A DNA stretch of 64,000 bases, from positions 1,488,001 to 1,552,000 of the forward strand of contig NZ_JAICCF010000001.1 in assembly GCF_019492185.1 (NCBI RefSeq), written 5' to 3'. Positions 1-11,100 of the stretch are shown here, piece by piece. The first letter of the stretch is position 1; the number at the start of each line of letters is the position of its first letter. Position numbers and translations under genes: made by a program. The notes below the pieces were generated by a model, which saw only the letters and a program-made list of their open reading frames with translations, had not been told where the DNA came from and did no database searches. The stretch is from Chitinophaga rhizophila. Its GTDB lineage: Bacteria; Bacteroidota; Bacteroidia; Chitinophagales; Chitinophagaceae.

Positions 1-3000
1 CCATAGCAGTAACTGCTGCCTGGAAAGATGTAAAGTTCCTTGTGCCTGTACCGGTAGGATTAATGGTATATACACCTTTGATCAGTGGCTGATTCATATT
101 AACGAATGCTACTTCAGACCAGGCTGTATCTGTACCACTACACACCAGCTGACAACGGAAATAATTGTTAGCGCCGAGTTCTGTCTTCAGTCCTGGGATA
201 TAAGCCGTATCACTGATATAGATCCATGGACCTGATGCTGAGTAAGAAGCCTGCCATTGGTAGGTGAGACGACCTGCTGTTGTGTTCTCAATCAGATCAA
301 GCGTGATATGTGTACCCATACAGATACCTGTATTGGGGCTTACGACCGCCTTACCTGCATTTATTGGTGTCTGACATAGTGGCAGACTAATCTCATAAGC
401 ACCGACATCAGGTGTTGTACTACTTCTGGACTTCCCTAAGATATCGCTAGTTATACCCTGGGGTATCCCTGTATTGTCTAATTTGAAAAATACAGGCATC
501 AGATTACCATTCTGCAGATCTGCATAGATTGGATCGAAATCGGTCGATGCACTATCTTTCTGGGTATTGGCTTTCCACTCAGTCAATGTGCTGCGTGCAC
601 CGTTGAAGTAGCCCACATAGTTATCCGCATCGTCTCCCTTCACATAATAGTTGTTATTCTGTATATCTGCGTCGCCACTCAGATAAATTGCATATTTCGG
701 CTCTGCACCGGTACTGGTAACTGTAATGTTGTTATTGATGAACTTAGTATTAGTACCGGATATAATGTAACAGCCAGCAGTAGTGTTCCATGTTTGTGTA
801 GAACCCGGAGCATCTACAGAGATGCTGTTATGCAATGCAATGATATTAGTAGAATATGAAATGGAGATTCCACGGCGGTTGCCATTGACATTCATATTAT
901 AGATAACATTGTTAGCTATTGTATCGGCTTTTCCGTCATCTGCATTACAGTTATCAAAGGATATAGCATAATATGTGCTGGACGTAGGTTGTGGTGCTCC
1001 GTTAGAAACAACATTGCGCAATACCCTGGCATTATTGTGACGGGAAGTCATAGAGATACCATATACAGACCAATCAGCGTTCTGGCGGGTTGGCCGACTC
1101 ACGATATTGTCTGCAATCAGTGTATTGCCGGTATATGAAGAGTAGATTCCTCTGGAATAGAAGTCTTTTACCTCATTACCTACGATCTGGTAGTTGGATG
1201 TTCCAGCATTGAAGTAGCCCATTACAACTATACCATAGAAGCCACCGGATATCCTGTTGCGGCTGAAGATATTGCTGACACTAAAACTATTCGCACTGTT
1301 GTTTACAGCATCTGTTTCAGAGGTGCTGGCAATAATACCTGCATACTGATCACTTGTCGCATCTGCCTTCGTAAGAATTTCGCACCTGGTAACAACATTG
1401 CTATCAGCATGATTGAAGAACTGTACACCCCAACCATAACTACCATTACCTGTTGCATCTATCTTCAGACTATCAAAGGTGATATGGTCAGCCTTACGTA
1501 GTTTTATGACTGCTTTATCACTTGCATCGTTGCTTGAGAAATGGATGGTGTTACCATTACCTTTGAAAGTGATAGTATTGATAGCAGACGCACCTGGAAT
1601 AGAATCCAGCACGAGTTGTTCCTCATATGGTGTACGACCCGCAGTTACTTCAAAGATGATCGGACCAGCTATTCCGCACATCATTGCCTGCTTTGCATCA
1701 TTAAAGCTGTTATAATTTAATCCGCCTGTTGGCTGATTCTTATCAATAGTATATGTATTTGGTGCCAAGGCACCATTAACGGTAAGCAGTGCCGGGGTGG
1801 AATAACTTGTATTCGTTCCACAGGTCAAAGCAGCCCTGTAATAAAGCGTTGTGCTTGCAAGAATTGTACTGTCTGAATAACTTGATGACGGACCCAGGTT
1901 TGTATAAGTTCCATTTAGCGTTGCAGATGACTGCCATTGATAAGTCTGACTATCGCCCATTGAATTGCCAGCCAGACTCAATATTACTGGCGCACCAGCA
2001 CACACTATCTGCTTACTGAGTTGTGTGGACCCTCCGGTTGGTGGAGTAACACAAGGTGGCGGGGTAAACTCATATGCACCCAGATCAGGTGCACTGATAT
2101 TACGCGCGATGTTGTTAATGTCAACAGGGGTATTCACAACATTTCCTCGGTTATTCAGACTTGCATTGGTCGCCGAGTAATTACCGGTTGCGATGTCCTG
2201 GTAGAATGGATTGACTGAAAATGATGCAGCATCCTGCTGACTAGCCATTTTCCAGTCACTCAGTGTAGGTTGATTCTTGGTATAATAACCTATAAATTTA
2301 TTAGCACCAATGGGATTGATAAAAATGTCATTCTTGTCCGACACGACATCTCCTGCAGGATAAGCATTACCAAAATACAGTCCGTATTGTGGAATAGTAG
2401 AGGTTGCAGTTAGCGTAATGATGTTGTTAACAAACTCAATACCTGCGGCATCATTCATCTGGACATAACCCGCGAGCTTGTAAGTATTATTAGTACTGGA
2501 TGATGTGCCATCTATTGAGATAGTATTATGATAAAACCTGACGTTGCTGGCTCCGTTGTTGTAGATACCATACCGGTTCGCTGCTCCGTTCAGATTATAA
2601 ACCAGGTTATTCACTACTTCATTTTCCAGACCTGACAAGGCCTCTACATTGTCAAGGTAGATGCCATAAAATGAGGAAGTACTGGTAGTGTTGCCACCGA
2701 ATGGATTAGATATTCTATTACCGTCAATTGACACCTTAGTACTGAGGTCCTGGAGATGAATAGCCGCATAGGTGGTAACTCCATTGCGCGTTGGCCGGCT
2801 AAAGTTATTATTCTTAATTAGCGTATTGAACGCTCCATGCACATATACACCTCTGTAATAGGATTCCGTAATTGTATTACCTGTAATTTTATTACGCTGG
2901 TTAGCAACAGAGGAACTACCCACCAGTGTAATACCGTAATATCCACCTGTAATAGTATTGTTACTGAATGTATTGTCATCACAATTCGCAGCACCTCTTC

Positions 3001-4405
3001 CCGCCGGATCGGAATGTGAGGCACTCAACGCGATACCTGCATAACTTGAGGTTGAATTGGTAGCCTGTAGGGTAATTGTACAGTTATTAATAGTATTGAA
3101 ATCTGCATCATTGATCAGATGAACGCCAATTCCCCTTTGGGCAGAGGTAGTACCTTTCGGTACTATTTTCAGATCGTTAAAGGTGAAGTAGTCAGCACCA
3201 TTTAATTTAATTACTGCAGCTTCATTCGCATTTGTAGAAAGGTAAGTAATAGTCTGGTTATTACCATTGAAGGTAATTGTATTAGTAGCTGATGCGCCTC
3301 CAACGGGAGTAATGATCAGTTGTTCATCATATGTACCGCTGCCTGCTACTACATTAAACACAACTGCACTATCTATACCACATTTGATATAGTCATAAGC
3401 AGCGTTAAATGATACAAAGTTACCATTGCCGGCAGGGGCATTTTTGTTAATAGTAAAAACACCACGTATCAGGGCCGGACTTGTTACCTGTGCAGCCGAA
3501 GAACTAGCAGAAGCGCCACTACCAGTACATGTCACAACACATCGGTAATAGGTAGTAACAGTCTGCGTCCTGTTAGGTAAAAACGGAGTTGTAGCACCAG
3601 CGATGTTTATCCAGTTGATATTATCAGCAGATGACTGCCACTGGTAGGTTAACCCGGTAGCAGCTGTAGCCCCGGTAAGCGACAGGTTAAACGTGCCTCC
3701 CATACAGATGTTTGTTTGGGAGGAGGTAGCGGTGCCTGCAACTGGTGTACCTGTACAGGCAGCTGCGGGGGTATAATTAAAGATAATAACAGGACGTGTG
3801 GTCATCGTACCAGAGTTGCTGGTATTATTAGTCGCACATAGGTTACCCATGTTGTCAGCCCTGTATTGATGCGAGCCATTAAAACTCAGACCTGTCGTCC
3901 ATTGAACAGCAGGATTTGCAGTATAGTCAGCCCCTCCGTTACAGATTTCTACAATAATATTATCTGTACCATTCCAGAAAAACGTTGGTTGGAGATTAAA
4001 GCTGTTCACGCCTGTAACAGGTTGATAGTTTACCGGTCCGAAAACAGTACTTCCGGAAGGTTCCCAGGTAGCAGCATTGAGCGTAGCTACGGATGTGCCG
4101 GCGATTTTTATTGTGTAATCTTCAATAATGCCGGTGCCATTAAGTCCGTTGACAGTAAACTTTACTGCATTGATATAACCTGGCTGCATGCCTGCAGCTG
4201 TCATTTCACTGGCGAGATAAAGGAACTGTCCTCTGGAACCTTCATAGTAGTCTTGTAAGGGGCAGGGGTAACCATTGTTATTACTGGCGCCGTTGGCTGT
4301 CCCGATAGTAATATCTGTCTGTCCGAATGAGTACAGACCAGATAATAACAACGCGACCAGGTATAAAGAAGCCTTATATAATACAGAAACAGGCTGAGTT
4401 TTCAT
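1..4405 (-). CDS. Giant repeat-built surface protein: Ig-like plus right-handed beta-helix units (partial, C-terminus beyond left edge)
   Basis: An uninterrupted frame runs from the ATG at 4405-4403 to the left edge, giving at least 1468 residues. A signal peptide (MKTQPVSVLYKASLYLVALL, cleavage near FGQ) precedes a beta-rich N-terminal module to about residue 210. Units of about 560 residues follow. Each opens with a short Cys-containing Ig-like segment with a TYQWQSS-type motif, then a TxxKNxPxG..N(F/Y)xSFNxA stretch, then many Asn-rich parallel beta-helix coils (NNxI, GIYL patterns). Unit-opening Cys residues are near 217, 785 and 1344, so two full units and the start of a third are visible. 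Such proteins in Bacteroidota are usually T9SS-exported surface adhesins or carbohydrate-binding proteins, but the C-terminal sorting domain would lie outside the window. It starts 46 nt after the DUF4302 gene and probably shares the SusCD operon. The ligand is unknown. Confidence 0.85.
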   Translation of the reverse strand, partial: MKTQPVSVLYKASLYLVALLLSGLYSFGQTDITIGTANGASNNNGYPCPLQDYYEGSRGQFLYLASEMTAAGMQPGYINAVKFTVNGLNGTGIIEDYTIKIAGTSVATLNAATWEPSGSTVFGPVNYQPVTGVNSFNLQPTFFWNGTDNIIVEICNGGADYTANPAVQWTTGLSFNGSHQYRADNMGNLCATNNTSNSGTMTTRPVIIFNYTPAAACTGTPVAGTATSSQTNICMGGTFNLSLTGATAATGLTYQWQSSADNINWINIAGATTPFLPNRTQTVTTYYRCVVTCTGSGASASSSAAQVTSPALIRGVFTINKNAPAGNGNFVSFNAAYDYIKCGIDSAVVFNVVAGSGTYDEQLIITPVGGASATNTITFNGNNQTITYLSTNANEAAVIKLNGADYFTFNDLKIVPKGTTSAQRGIGVHLINDADFNTINNCTITLQATNSTSSYAGIALSASHSDPAGRGAANCDDNTFSNNTITGGYYGITLVGSSSVANQRNKITGNTITESYYRGVYVHGAFNTLIKNNNFSRPTRNGVTTYAAIHLQDLSTKVSIDGNRISNPFGGNTTSTSSFYGIYLDNVEALSGLENEVVNNLVYNLNGAANRYGIYNNGASNVRFYHNTISIDGTSSSTNNTYKLAGYVQMNDAAGIEFVNNIITLTATSTIPQYGLYFGNAYPAGDVVSDKNDIFINPIGANKFIGYYTKNQPTLSDWKMASQQDAASFSVNPFYQDIATGNYSATNASLNNRGNVVNTPVDINNIARNISAPDLGAYEFTPPPCVTPPTGGSTQLSKQIVCAGAPVILSLAGNSMGDSQTYQWQSSATLNGTYTNLGPSSSYSDSTILASTTLYYRAALTCGTNTSYSTPALLTVNGALAPNTYTIDKNQPTGGLNYNSFNDAKQAMMCGIAGPIIFEVTAGRTPYEEQLVLDSIPGASAINTITFKGNGNTIHFSSNDASDKAVIKLRKADHITFDSLKIDATGNGSYGWGVQFFNHADSNVVTRCEILTKADATSDQYAGIIASTSETDAVNNSANSFSVSNIFSRNRISGGFYGIVVMGYFNAGTSNYQIVGNEVKDFYSRGIYSSYTGNTLIADNIVSRPTRQNADWSVYGISMTSRHNNARVLRNVVSNGAPQPTSSTYYAISFDNCNADDGKADTIANNVIYNMNVNGNRRGISISYSTNIIALHNSISVDAPGSTQTWNTTAGCYIISGTNTKFINNNITVTSTGAEPKYAIYLSGDADIQNNNYYVKGDDADNYVGYFNGARSTLTEWKANTQKDSASTDFDPIYADLQNGNLMPVFFKLDNTGIPQGITSDILGKSRSSTTPDVGAYEISLPLCQTPINAGKAVVSPNTGICMGTHITLDLIENTTAGRLTYQWQASYSASGPWIYISDTAYIPGLKTELGANNYFRCQLVCSGTDTAWSEVAFVNMNQPLIKGVYTINPTGTGTRNFTSFQAAVTAM

Positions 4406-4451
4406 GGCTGTTTATTTTAAGTATTTCTTTGAATAATGCGCTGGGCAAACA

Positions 4452-5735
4452 TTACTGTTGCCAGCTAATCCAGGTTCTGGCATCTCTGGCGTTTACCATA
4501 TCATAGGAAGTGGGACTTGTCTGCACAAAATAAAAACCCTCACTTTCCTGATATTTTGTGATGATCCTGGAAACTGTGTTTGAAGCTGTTGCAGGAATGT
4601 CTCCGAATACAAGCTGCGTATATTCAAAGGCTACAGTACCATTTGTTCTGAATACGGGGGTTAACGCTGGACCATAGGCAAACCCGCTTGGCACAATACC
4701 GGTGAAATCATAAGTGCCGTCATAAACCGGGAAATAAACCATAAAGTTGAATCCTTCAAGTCTGTTTACGCCATAGGCATCGTCAACGCCATCTATATGA
4801 AATCCTAATGGAGATGCCCAATAGGTACGGGTAGCTGCGGCTGTGTTATACCAACGTCTTCCTGCAGCTATATCCAGCACCTGGGGTTTGATAGAACTGG
4901 AAATAAGTGCGGTGTTTTCTCCAGCTTTCATTGTCATGCGCTGTGTGTTGGCATTCCATTTTATATCGTTAAAACCGGAGAATGATATTGCCCCGTCTCT
5001 GAATGGATTTGAAAAAACAATACCATTATTATCAAAGTGATAATTCGTAATAAATGTCTTCTCTCCATTATTCGAGTTCCAGGTAAATCTGAGCTGACGA
5101 TATCTGAGATCGGCGTATATGTCATACTTGTTATTTCCAACAGTCAGCTCTTTGAAATAAGTAAGGAACCGGGAAAATTTATTGAACTCCCAGTTCCGTT
5201 TTTTATCGTAATAATCCTGTGCCTCTTGCGAGGTAGCTTTAACGAAGATGGCCTTACTGCCATTCAGACGTCCTGTAAGTTTTATAGTATCTTCAGAGAC
5301 ATTATCTATAGAAAATTCAAAATCAGAAAATAATCCTTTTCCATAATATCCGCCATTCTTGCTGGCATCAGGATCACACAGTACATGGATATAGGAATAG
5401 GTGTCAAACAAAAGGCAAGGTTGCTGCAATGATTTCAGGCGGTAGCTGCTTGTCCTTACCGTAACTGCCGACAATGAATCGAAGTCAGAAAACATGTCTA
5501 CCCTGTTAGTACTATCAAACCTGAAGTAAAATCCAAAGCCGGTGGCAGGCAATGCTGATGGATAGACCAATGCCTTCCAGCCATATGGAGCGCCTGTCAG
5601 TGCCTTACTATATGCTGCCAGTGTTTCATTGATCCTGTCGTCTGGCGACCCATCGAAGACATCATCATACTCCTTTTTACAGGAAGTAAATGCGACGAGG
5701 AGCAGCATAAAACATATTGATAAATTTCTTCTCAT
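4452..5735 (-). CDS. DUF4302 family lipoprotein
   Basis: The 427-residue product has a lipoprotein signal with lipobox FTSC (Cys about residue 19), so it should be anchored in the outer membrane. The segment just after it (INETLAAYSKALTGAPYGWK, then a GFGFYFRFD-type stretch) matches my memory of the DUF4302 family, which is of unknown biochemical function and commonly sits in SusC/SusD loci of Bacteroidota next to a zinc metallohydrolase lipoprotein, as here. The rest is beta-rich without recognisable catalytic residues. It lies 32 nt downstream of the HExxH lipoprotein gene and 46 nt upstream of the beta-helix gene, all on the minus strand. A role as an accessory surface binding protein of the uptake complex is inference from context. 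Confidence 0.8.
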   Translation of the reverse strand: MRRNLSICFMLLLVAFTSCKKEYDDVFDGSPDDRINETLAAYSKALTGAPYGWKALVYPSALPATGFGFYFRFDSTNRVDMFSDFDSLSAVTVRTSSYRLKSLQQPCLLFDTYSYIHVLCDPDASKNGGYYGKGLFSDFEFSIDNVSEDTIKLTGRLNGSKAIFVKATSQEAQDYYDKKRNWEFNKFSRFLTYFKELTVGNNKYDIYADLRYRQLRFTWNSNNGEKTFITNYHFDNNGIVFSNPFRDGAISFSGFNDIKWNANTQRMTMKAGENTALISSSIKPQVLDIAAGRRWYNTAAATRTYWASPLGFHIDGVDDAYGVNRLEGFNFMVYFPVYDGTYDFTGIVPSGFAYGPALTPVFRTNGTVAFEYTQLVFGDIPATASNTVSRIITKYQESEGFYFVQTSPTSYDMVNARDARTWISWQQ

Positions 5736-5767
5736 AAGGATTATGTAATTGATCTTGGTTGATAGTC

Positions 5768-6679
5768 TTAGTATAAGAGCTGTACAATGGATTTCCGGGT
5801 ATTGTCCTGCAGGCTGTAAAAATCTACATTATAAGATGCCTTAAAGTAACTTACTACTATAGCTTCCTTCTGTCGTAGCCGCTCTTTTGCCTGTGCCTGT
5901 GATGAGCCGTTGACACTAGATCCTTCTGGAATACTGTTCACTATTCTGTCAAATCCGGCTTTCCCTTCAATGAGCATCATGGAAATCATTTCAACGAAGT
6001 CTTCGCTTTCATTTGACATGGCATATGCTGTAACAAAGCCATCTTTTCTGGCCTCACTATCCGCGATATTGTTCCAGTTTCCAGTGTAATACCCTGCGCA
6101 GATTTTCTTAAACTCAACAGGGTACATAACAGTCTGATGAAGAATATGTGCAAATTCATGTTCGATAACATGAAAGATCTGTTTAACAGTAGCGGTGTCA
6201 CTTTTAGTGTATCCAGGCATCTCCTTGGTACGGAAATCATTGAGAAGATACATTACAACCTTACGGCCGCCTTCTGCTGTACCCAATGTGATGGTACCGT
6301 TATCGTTCCAGCTGGCGCTACCAGATAGGATAAAAAACTTAGGGCAATACTTTTTGAAGAACACCTCTCCGGCTGCCTTAATATAATTATCAATCCACAC
6401 TTTCTTAATTGCTTTTATAGCCGGAATGACTACTTCTTCTTTTGGCGGCACCAATGTTTTTGTAACATCAAATTCAAACTGGTCCCATTTATATTTTACC
6501 TCAATGTTGTAGGGTACAGTCATAGTATCATGCAACCAGGCATCTAAAGATCCCGGTACCCAGGTATCGCCACCCAGGCCCGGGATGTCTTGCACACCAC
6601 TGAGGTCATCCTCTTTTTGTGAACATGCAGCGAATGTCACTGCTGTCAGTATCAAGAAGAATATTTTTAAGCATTTCAT
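5768..6679 (-). CDS. Substrate import-associated zinc metallohydrolase lipoprotein (HExxH)
   Basis: This 303-residue lipoprotein has lipobox TFAAC at about residues 15-19. It carries a zinc-binding HEFAH motif (residues 174-178: His174, Glu175, His178) in an amphipathic helix. The sequence resembles the putative zinc-binding lipoproteins found beside TonB-linked transporters in Bacteroidota (import-associated metallohydrolase family). The likely role is cleaving peptide or another bond in a captured substrate at the cell surface before import by the neighbouring SusCD pair. Conserved acidic residues after the motif (a SEARKDGF segment and a SEDFVEMIS segment) are candidates for the third zinc ligand, but I cannot assign it. 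It sits 31 nt after susD and 32 nt before the DUF4302 gene. Substrate is unknown. Confidence 0.85.
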   Translation of the reverse strand: MKCLKIFFLILTAVTFAACSQKEDDLSGVQDIPGLGGDTWVPGSLDAWLHDTMTVPYNIEVKYKWDQFEFDVTKTLVPPKEEVVIPAIKAIKKVWIDNYIKAAGEVFFKKYCPKFFILSGSASWNDNGTITLGTAEGGRKVVMYLLNDFRTKEMPGYTKSDTATVKQIFHVIEHEFAHILHQTVMYPVEFKKICAGYYTGNWNNIADSEARKDGFVTAYAMSNESEDFVEMISMMLIEGKAGFDRIVNSIPEGSSVNGSSQAQAKERLRQKEAIVVSYFKASYNVDFYSLQDNTRKSIVQLLY

Positions 6680-6710
6680 ATCTGTAAGTTCTTATGTGAA
6701 TGGTTGAAAG

Positions 6711-8171
6711 TTATCTCGGATTCAAAGCAATACCTGAAGCGGTTGCGGATGAGGGAATCTGTAATACACGTCGCTTATCATCTGCTTCCAGTACAAGCGT
6801 CTCGCCCCTGTCAGTATAGTGGGTCACTACGGCCTTGTATCGTTGGATATCAAACCACCGGTGCCCTTCCTGTACAAACTCAGCACGTTTGAAGTCAAGG
6901 ATGGTTTGCAGCAGCCCCGCCCTTGCATCTGATATATTATAGAAGTTCCTGATCTTCGATAATGTTACCCGATGGGTGGAGGCGTTATAATTATTGATAC
7001 GTTTGCTGGCAAATAGATTCAGATCATTCAGCACCGCTGTATTATTACCCAGGTAAGCATTTGCTTCTGCCCTGTTGAACAATACTTCCTCGGTTGTGAA
7101 TAATGGCACCATCACATAGGCATCGCCAATTGTGGCATTCACTGATGCCTTCACAAAATACTCTGTCAGCTTAGGCACGAAATAGTCTCTGGTTCCATAA
7201 TAGTACAACGGATAAGCATAGGTCCCTCCTGTTACATTAGCTCCAAGTATCTGCAATTGCTTATTGTATGTAAGTCCATATCTGTATTGCGCCACATAGC
7301 GGCCATAGACTGACTGTGTTTCAACGAGCAGCAGGTTGGAAGTTTCTGTTGCCCTGGCATACGTATCCCAGATTGCGGCAGGGCTGAGCGTCTTATAGGT
7401 GGTATTCCATGGACGCATGTTGCTGGCGATATCATTGTTGGGGAATACCTGGCTGGCATACTCCAGCACCTTCTGATAATCCTTTTTAAACAGATAAAGC
7501 CTGGTGGCAAATGCATAAGCAGCCGCTCTGTTGAAATGGTAACGAGGTACGTCATAGTTCTCATCGCTGATCAGCTTTAACCCGTTTTCCAGGTCCTTCT
7601 CAATCATTTCATAGACATATTTCACGGTTTTACGCTCGTACTGCTTATTAACTACTGTCTCCGGCTCAGTTACGTACGGTATCCCCGGATCTGTAGCCGC
7701 TGTTTCTGCATCGTAAAACTTAGAGAAAAAGGTGACCAGCATAAAATGCGCATATGCTCTTGCTACCAACGCTTCTCCTTTTTGCGCTGTATACAGGTTT
7801 TTGTCCTTTGCTGCCTCACATGCTTTAAGCGCATTGTTAGCCGCTGCTATTGCAGCATAACAAGCCTGCCAGTATGCTTCCGGCGAATCTTGCTCTGTGG
7901 CAGAAACATCATTGAAGAAGTAAGGATCCAGGTTCGTACGTTCAATTACCCCTGCCCCTTTATCTTCAACATTATCAGTCATTGACTCTGCAAACACGAT
8001 ATAGTTGGCCTGTGGATAAGCAGTACCGAGCAACTGAGAAACCTTTTCAGGTGTATCCAGCTCTGTCCATGTGCTATCAGGGGATTTATCCAGATATTTG
8101 TTACATCCGGCCATGGATGTCAAACAGCATCCGATAACCAATACCCTTATAAAAAAAGTCTTCATAACCAT
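6711..8171 (-). CDS. RagB/SusD family nutrient-uptake outer membrane lipoprotein
   Basis: This 486-residue SusD-like protein would form the lid on the SusC channel and bind substrate at the cell surface. It has a signal peptide with lipobox TSMAGC, then the typical N-terminal SusD start (CNKYLDKSPD) and TPR-like helical segments such as AKDKNLYTAQKGEALVARAY. The C-terminal SusD region is recognisable from LFNRAEANAYLG, IRNFYNISDARAGLL and FKRAEFVQEGHRWFDIQRYK. The start lies 5 nt after the susC stop, so the two are co-transcribed. A second ATG two codons downstream (8165) is an equally good start. Length is normal for the family. The substrate cannot be read from sequence; the neighbouring HExxH lipoprotein hints at peptide or glycoprotein rather than simple polysaccharide. 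Confidence 0.93.
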   Translation of the reverse strand: MVMKTFFIRVLVIGCCLTSMAGCNKYLDKSPDSTWTELDTPEKVSQLLGTAYPQANYIVFAESMTDNVEDKGAGVIERTNLDPYFFNDVSATEQDSPEAYWQACYAAIAAANNALKACEAAKDKNLYTAQKGEALVARAYAHFMLVTFFSKFYDAETAATDPGIPYVTEPETVVNKQYERKTVKYVYEMIEKDLENGLKLISDENYDVPRYHFNRAAAYAFATRLYLFKKDYQKVLEYASQVFPNNDIASNMRPWNTTYKTLSPAAIWDTYARATETSNLLLVETQSVYGRYVAQYRYGLTYNKQLQILGANVTGGTYAYPLYYYGTRDYFVPKLTEYFVKASVNATIGDAYVMVPLFTTEEVLFNRAEANAYLGNNTAVLNDLNLFASKRINNYNASTHRVTLSKIRNFYNISDARAGLLQTILDFKRAEFVQEGHRWFDIQRYKAVVTHYTDRGETLVLEADDKRRVLQIPSSATASGIALNPR

Positions 8172-8176
8172 TCTTA

Positions 8177-11100
8177 TTAAAAGCCTACTTTCAGAGAAAG
8201 CGTAAATTGTTTTTGTATTGGCTGCGCCACGCCGCCTGTGTTAAAAAATTCAGGATCCTGTCCTCTCAGCTTTTTATCTGAATAGATCAGCCATGGGTTA
8301 ATAGCTGCCCCTGTCAGTGATATGTTACTGAAAGCAGTTCGCCTCAATACGTTTGCAGGTACCATCCAGGTGAGTGACACAGTCTTCAGGCGGATCATGT
8401 CTCCTTTAGCTACCCGGGCTGTAGAGTAGTTGTAGTTATTATATGGGTAAGCGCCTCCAAGCATAACCTGTTCCAATCTATCCAGAATAGATGGTGTCTG
8501 CGTCTCCTTTTCATCACCCGGCATGATCCAGCGGTCATAAAATTCTTTTGGCATTGCGTCCAGGTCAGAGTAGGCGGTTTTAAATGCAGGATATAGCCTG
8601 ATCTTATTACCCCACTGGTAAGTCACAAATACGTTCAGTGAAAGTCCCTTATAATGAAAGGTGTTGTTCAGACCTCCATTTACCGGAGGGTCTACAGGGC
8701 CCTGGTACACCAGGTTATTTGTATTCAGGTCCTGCAAAAACACATCTTTGCTGATGGCTCCATGCTGGTTAACAAACTGTGGCGCGCCCGTATGCGGATC
8801 AAGTCCTTTGTATTCAAGTGAAAACAATCCTCTGACAGGATAACCTTCTTTATTGCCACCTTCAGCTACAACCAGTTCAAAAATCCTGGGAATGTTCTTG
8901 GCATTAGTAATCTTATTGGTATTGTAACCAAAAGTAGCGCTGACCTTCCATCCCCAGTCTTTTCGTTTTATTACTTCACCGCCTAACAATACTTCTATAC
9001 CTTTTGACTTCATATCTGCGTAGTTTGCAGCTTTCAGGGTCTCACCCCCAATACCAGATGTTTTAATGATGCTGATCAGGTCAAAGCTATTACGGCGATA
9101 TGCATCTATGGAGAAGTTAATACGCCTGTTGAACAATGTACCATCCAGACCTATATTGGTGGTATACAGTTTCTCCCAGGTCAGATCATCATTCTGCAGG
9201 TGTGCAATTTTGATGACGGACTCCACTTCATCCAGATGTGTCCTCTTGCTATTGACAGTCTGGAATACAATGTTTGAATTGGTAGCTGGTCCCAGACTGG
9301 CAGTCAGACCATAACTTGCTCTTAAGGCCAGGTAATCCACCCATCCCAGATCCTGTACTGCAGGTTCTCTATCGATGTTCCATGATCCGGATACACTCCA
9401 TGTAGGTAGCCAGCGGGCGGTTTTTGATCTACCCAGTCTGTTTGATCCATCATAGCGGGTAGTACCCGTCAGGTTATATTTACCATCCAAGGCGTAGGTA
9501 GCGGTAGCATAGAAAGCGGCGAAACGGTCGTAGTCCTTACTCATACCATAATAAGGGAAACTGCTTTCTATCGTCTGTTTCAGAATACGGTAGTCGGTAA
9601 ACGGCACGCCACCATTGTTGTATTGATAGCCGTAACCAGTATTGGAAGCATTCTGACGATCTGCATATTTTACCTGCTGACCGATCATTGCGGTAATGCT
9701 ATGACGCTGATTGATAGTAGTATTATAGTTCAGACTGTTCCTGAAATCGAAATTTATCAGTTGATCTTCTGTACGGTTATAGAAACCACCATAGGGCAGT
9801 ACGATTACCGGCAATGCGTCAGGGTTAGCAGGATCCCGATACAGGAACTTGTTATTCTCTGCGATAGTAGCATTATCTGCGGCACGATAAGCGTTTGCCA
9901 TGTTACTGTTTTCCGTAATCTGGTGTTCACGGGACGACTTTACATAGCGAAGTGCACCAACAAACTCGTATCGCAGGTTTTTGGCTATCTTCCAGGACAG
10001 ATCACCTTGTAATCGCAGGTCCATCATACTAAGATTCAGATAATTATTAGCTGATTCGTTGATGATATTGAATGGTGCATAGTTTCTTCTGAAGTATTCG
10101 AGATTTCCGTCTTTATCATAAGCTGTAAGTGTACGGCTGGTGTTCAAGGCGTAACTGAAAGGGTTGATGTCAAAATCACGGTCATATTGTCCTTCCACAG
10201 GGTTGCTGGTACGTGTCAATGCACCAGGTGCACGTTGCTGACGGGCAGAACCCAATACGGAGAAACCGGTACTTACCTTCTCGGATAATTTATAGTTATT
10301 ACGAAAGTTGAGTGTATACCGGCTCACCTTATCAGCTACGGTCCAACCATTATCATGGTAAAAGCTGGTAGAGAAATAAGATTGCCCTTTGTCATTACCA
10401 GAAGAAACACTCAGGGAATGTTCCTGGATAAAGCTTGTCTTGAACAGGATATCAAACCAGTCTGTATTGGCTGACGCATAACGAAGCAGGAAATTACGTT
10501 TTGCAGCAGGTGTGTTCTGCAGCGGGAAGTTCCCTTTATCGTCTGCATTCAGCATTTCGTACATCTTTCCATACACTCCGATATCACCGCGGGACAGTAT
10601 ATCAGAGGTAAGCATGCCTTTACGCTCCAGTTCTGCCAGTACTGACATCTGCTGAGCAGAGTTCATGATGTTGTAATTATCATAATTAGGCTTCAGCTGC
10701 GTACTGTAATTGCCACTGTAAGTCACAAGGGGTTTTACGCCTGCACGTCCCTTTTTCGTTGTGATCACTACTACCCCGTTCATGGCACGTGCGCCATATA
10801 ATGCGGTAGCAGCAGCATCTTTAAGGATGTCAAAACTTTCAATATCATTCGGGTTGAGACCAGCTACTGCTGAACCAAGTAGTGTAGTAGGGTCTCCACT
10901 GGATAATTGATCATTAGAGATGTTTACGACATCTTCTAATACAACATTGTCAACCACCCAAAGTGGCTTGTTATCGCCATTAATGGATGTAGCGCCACGC
11001 ACCCTGATCTTAGGAGCTGTACCAAATGTGCTTGAAACGTTTTGTATAGCAACACCTGCTACACGTCCTTCCAGCATCCGGCTTACATCCGCCATACCGT

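Noticed and set aside
1..3700. Regularly repeated short motifs that could suggest a CRISPR or satellite array
   Set aside because: They are degenerate Asn-rich codon patterns of beta-helix coils inside one continuous frame, with no exact direct repeats or spacers.
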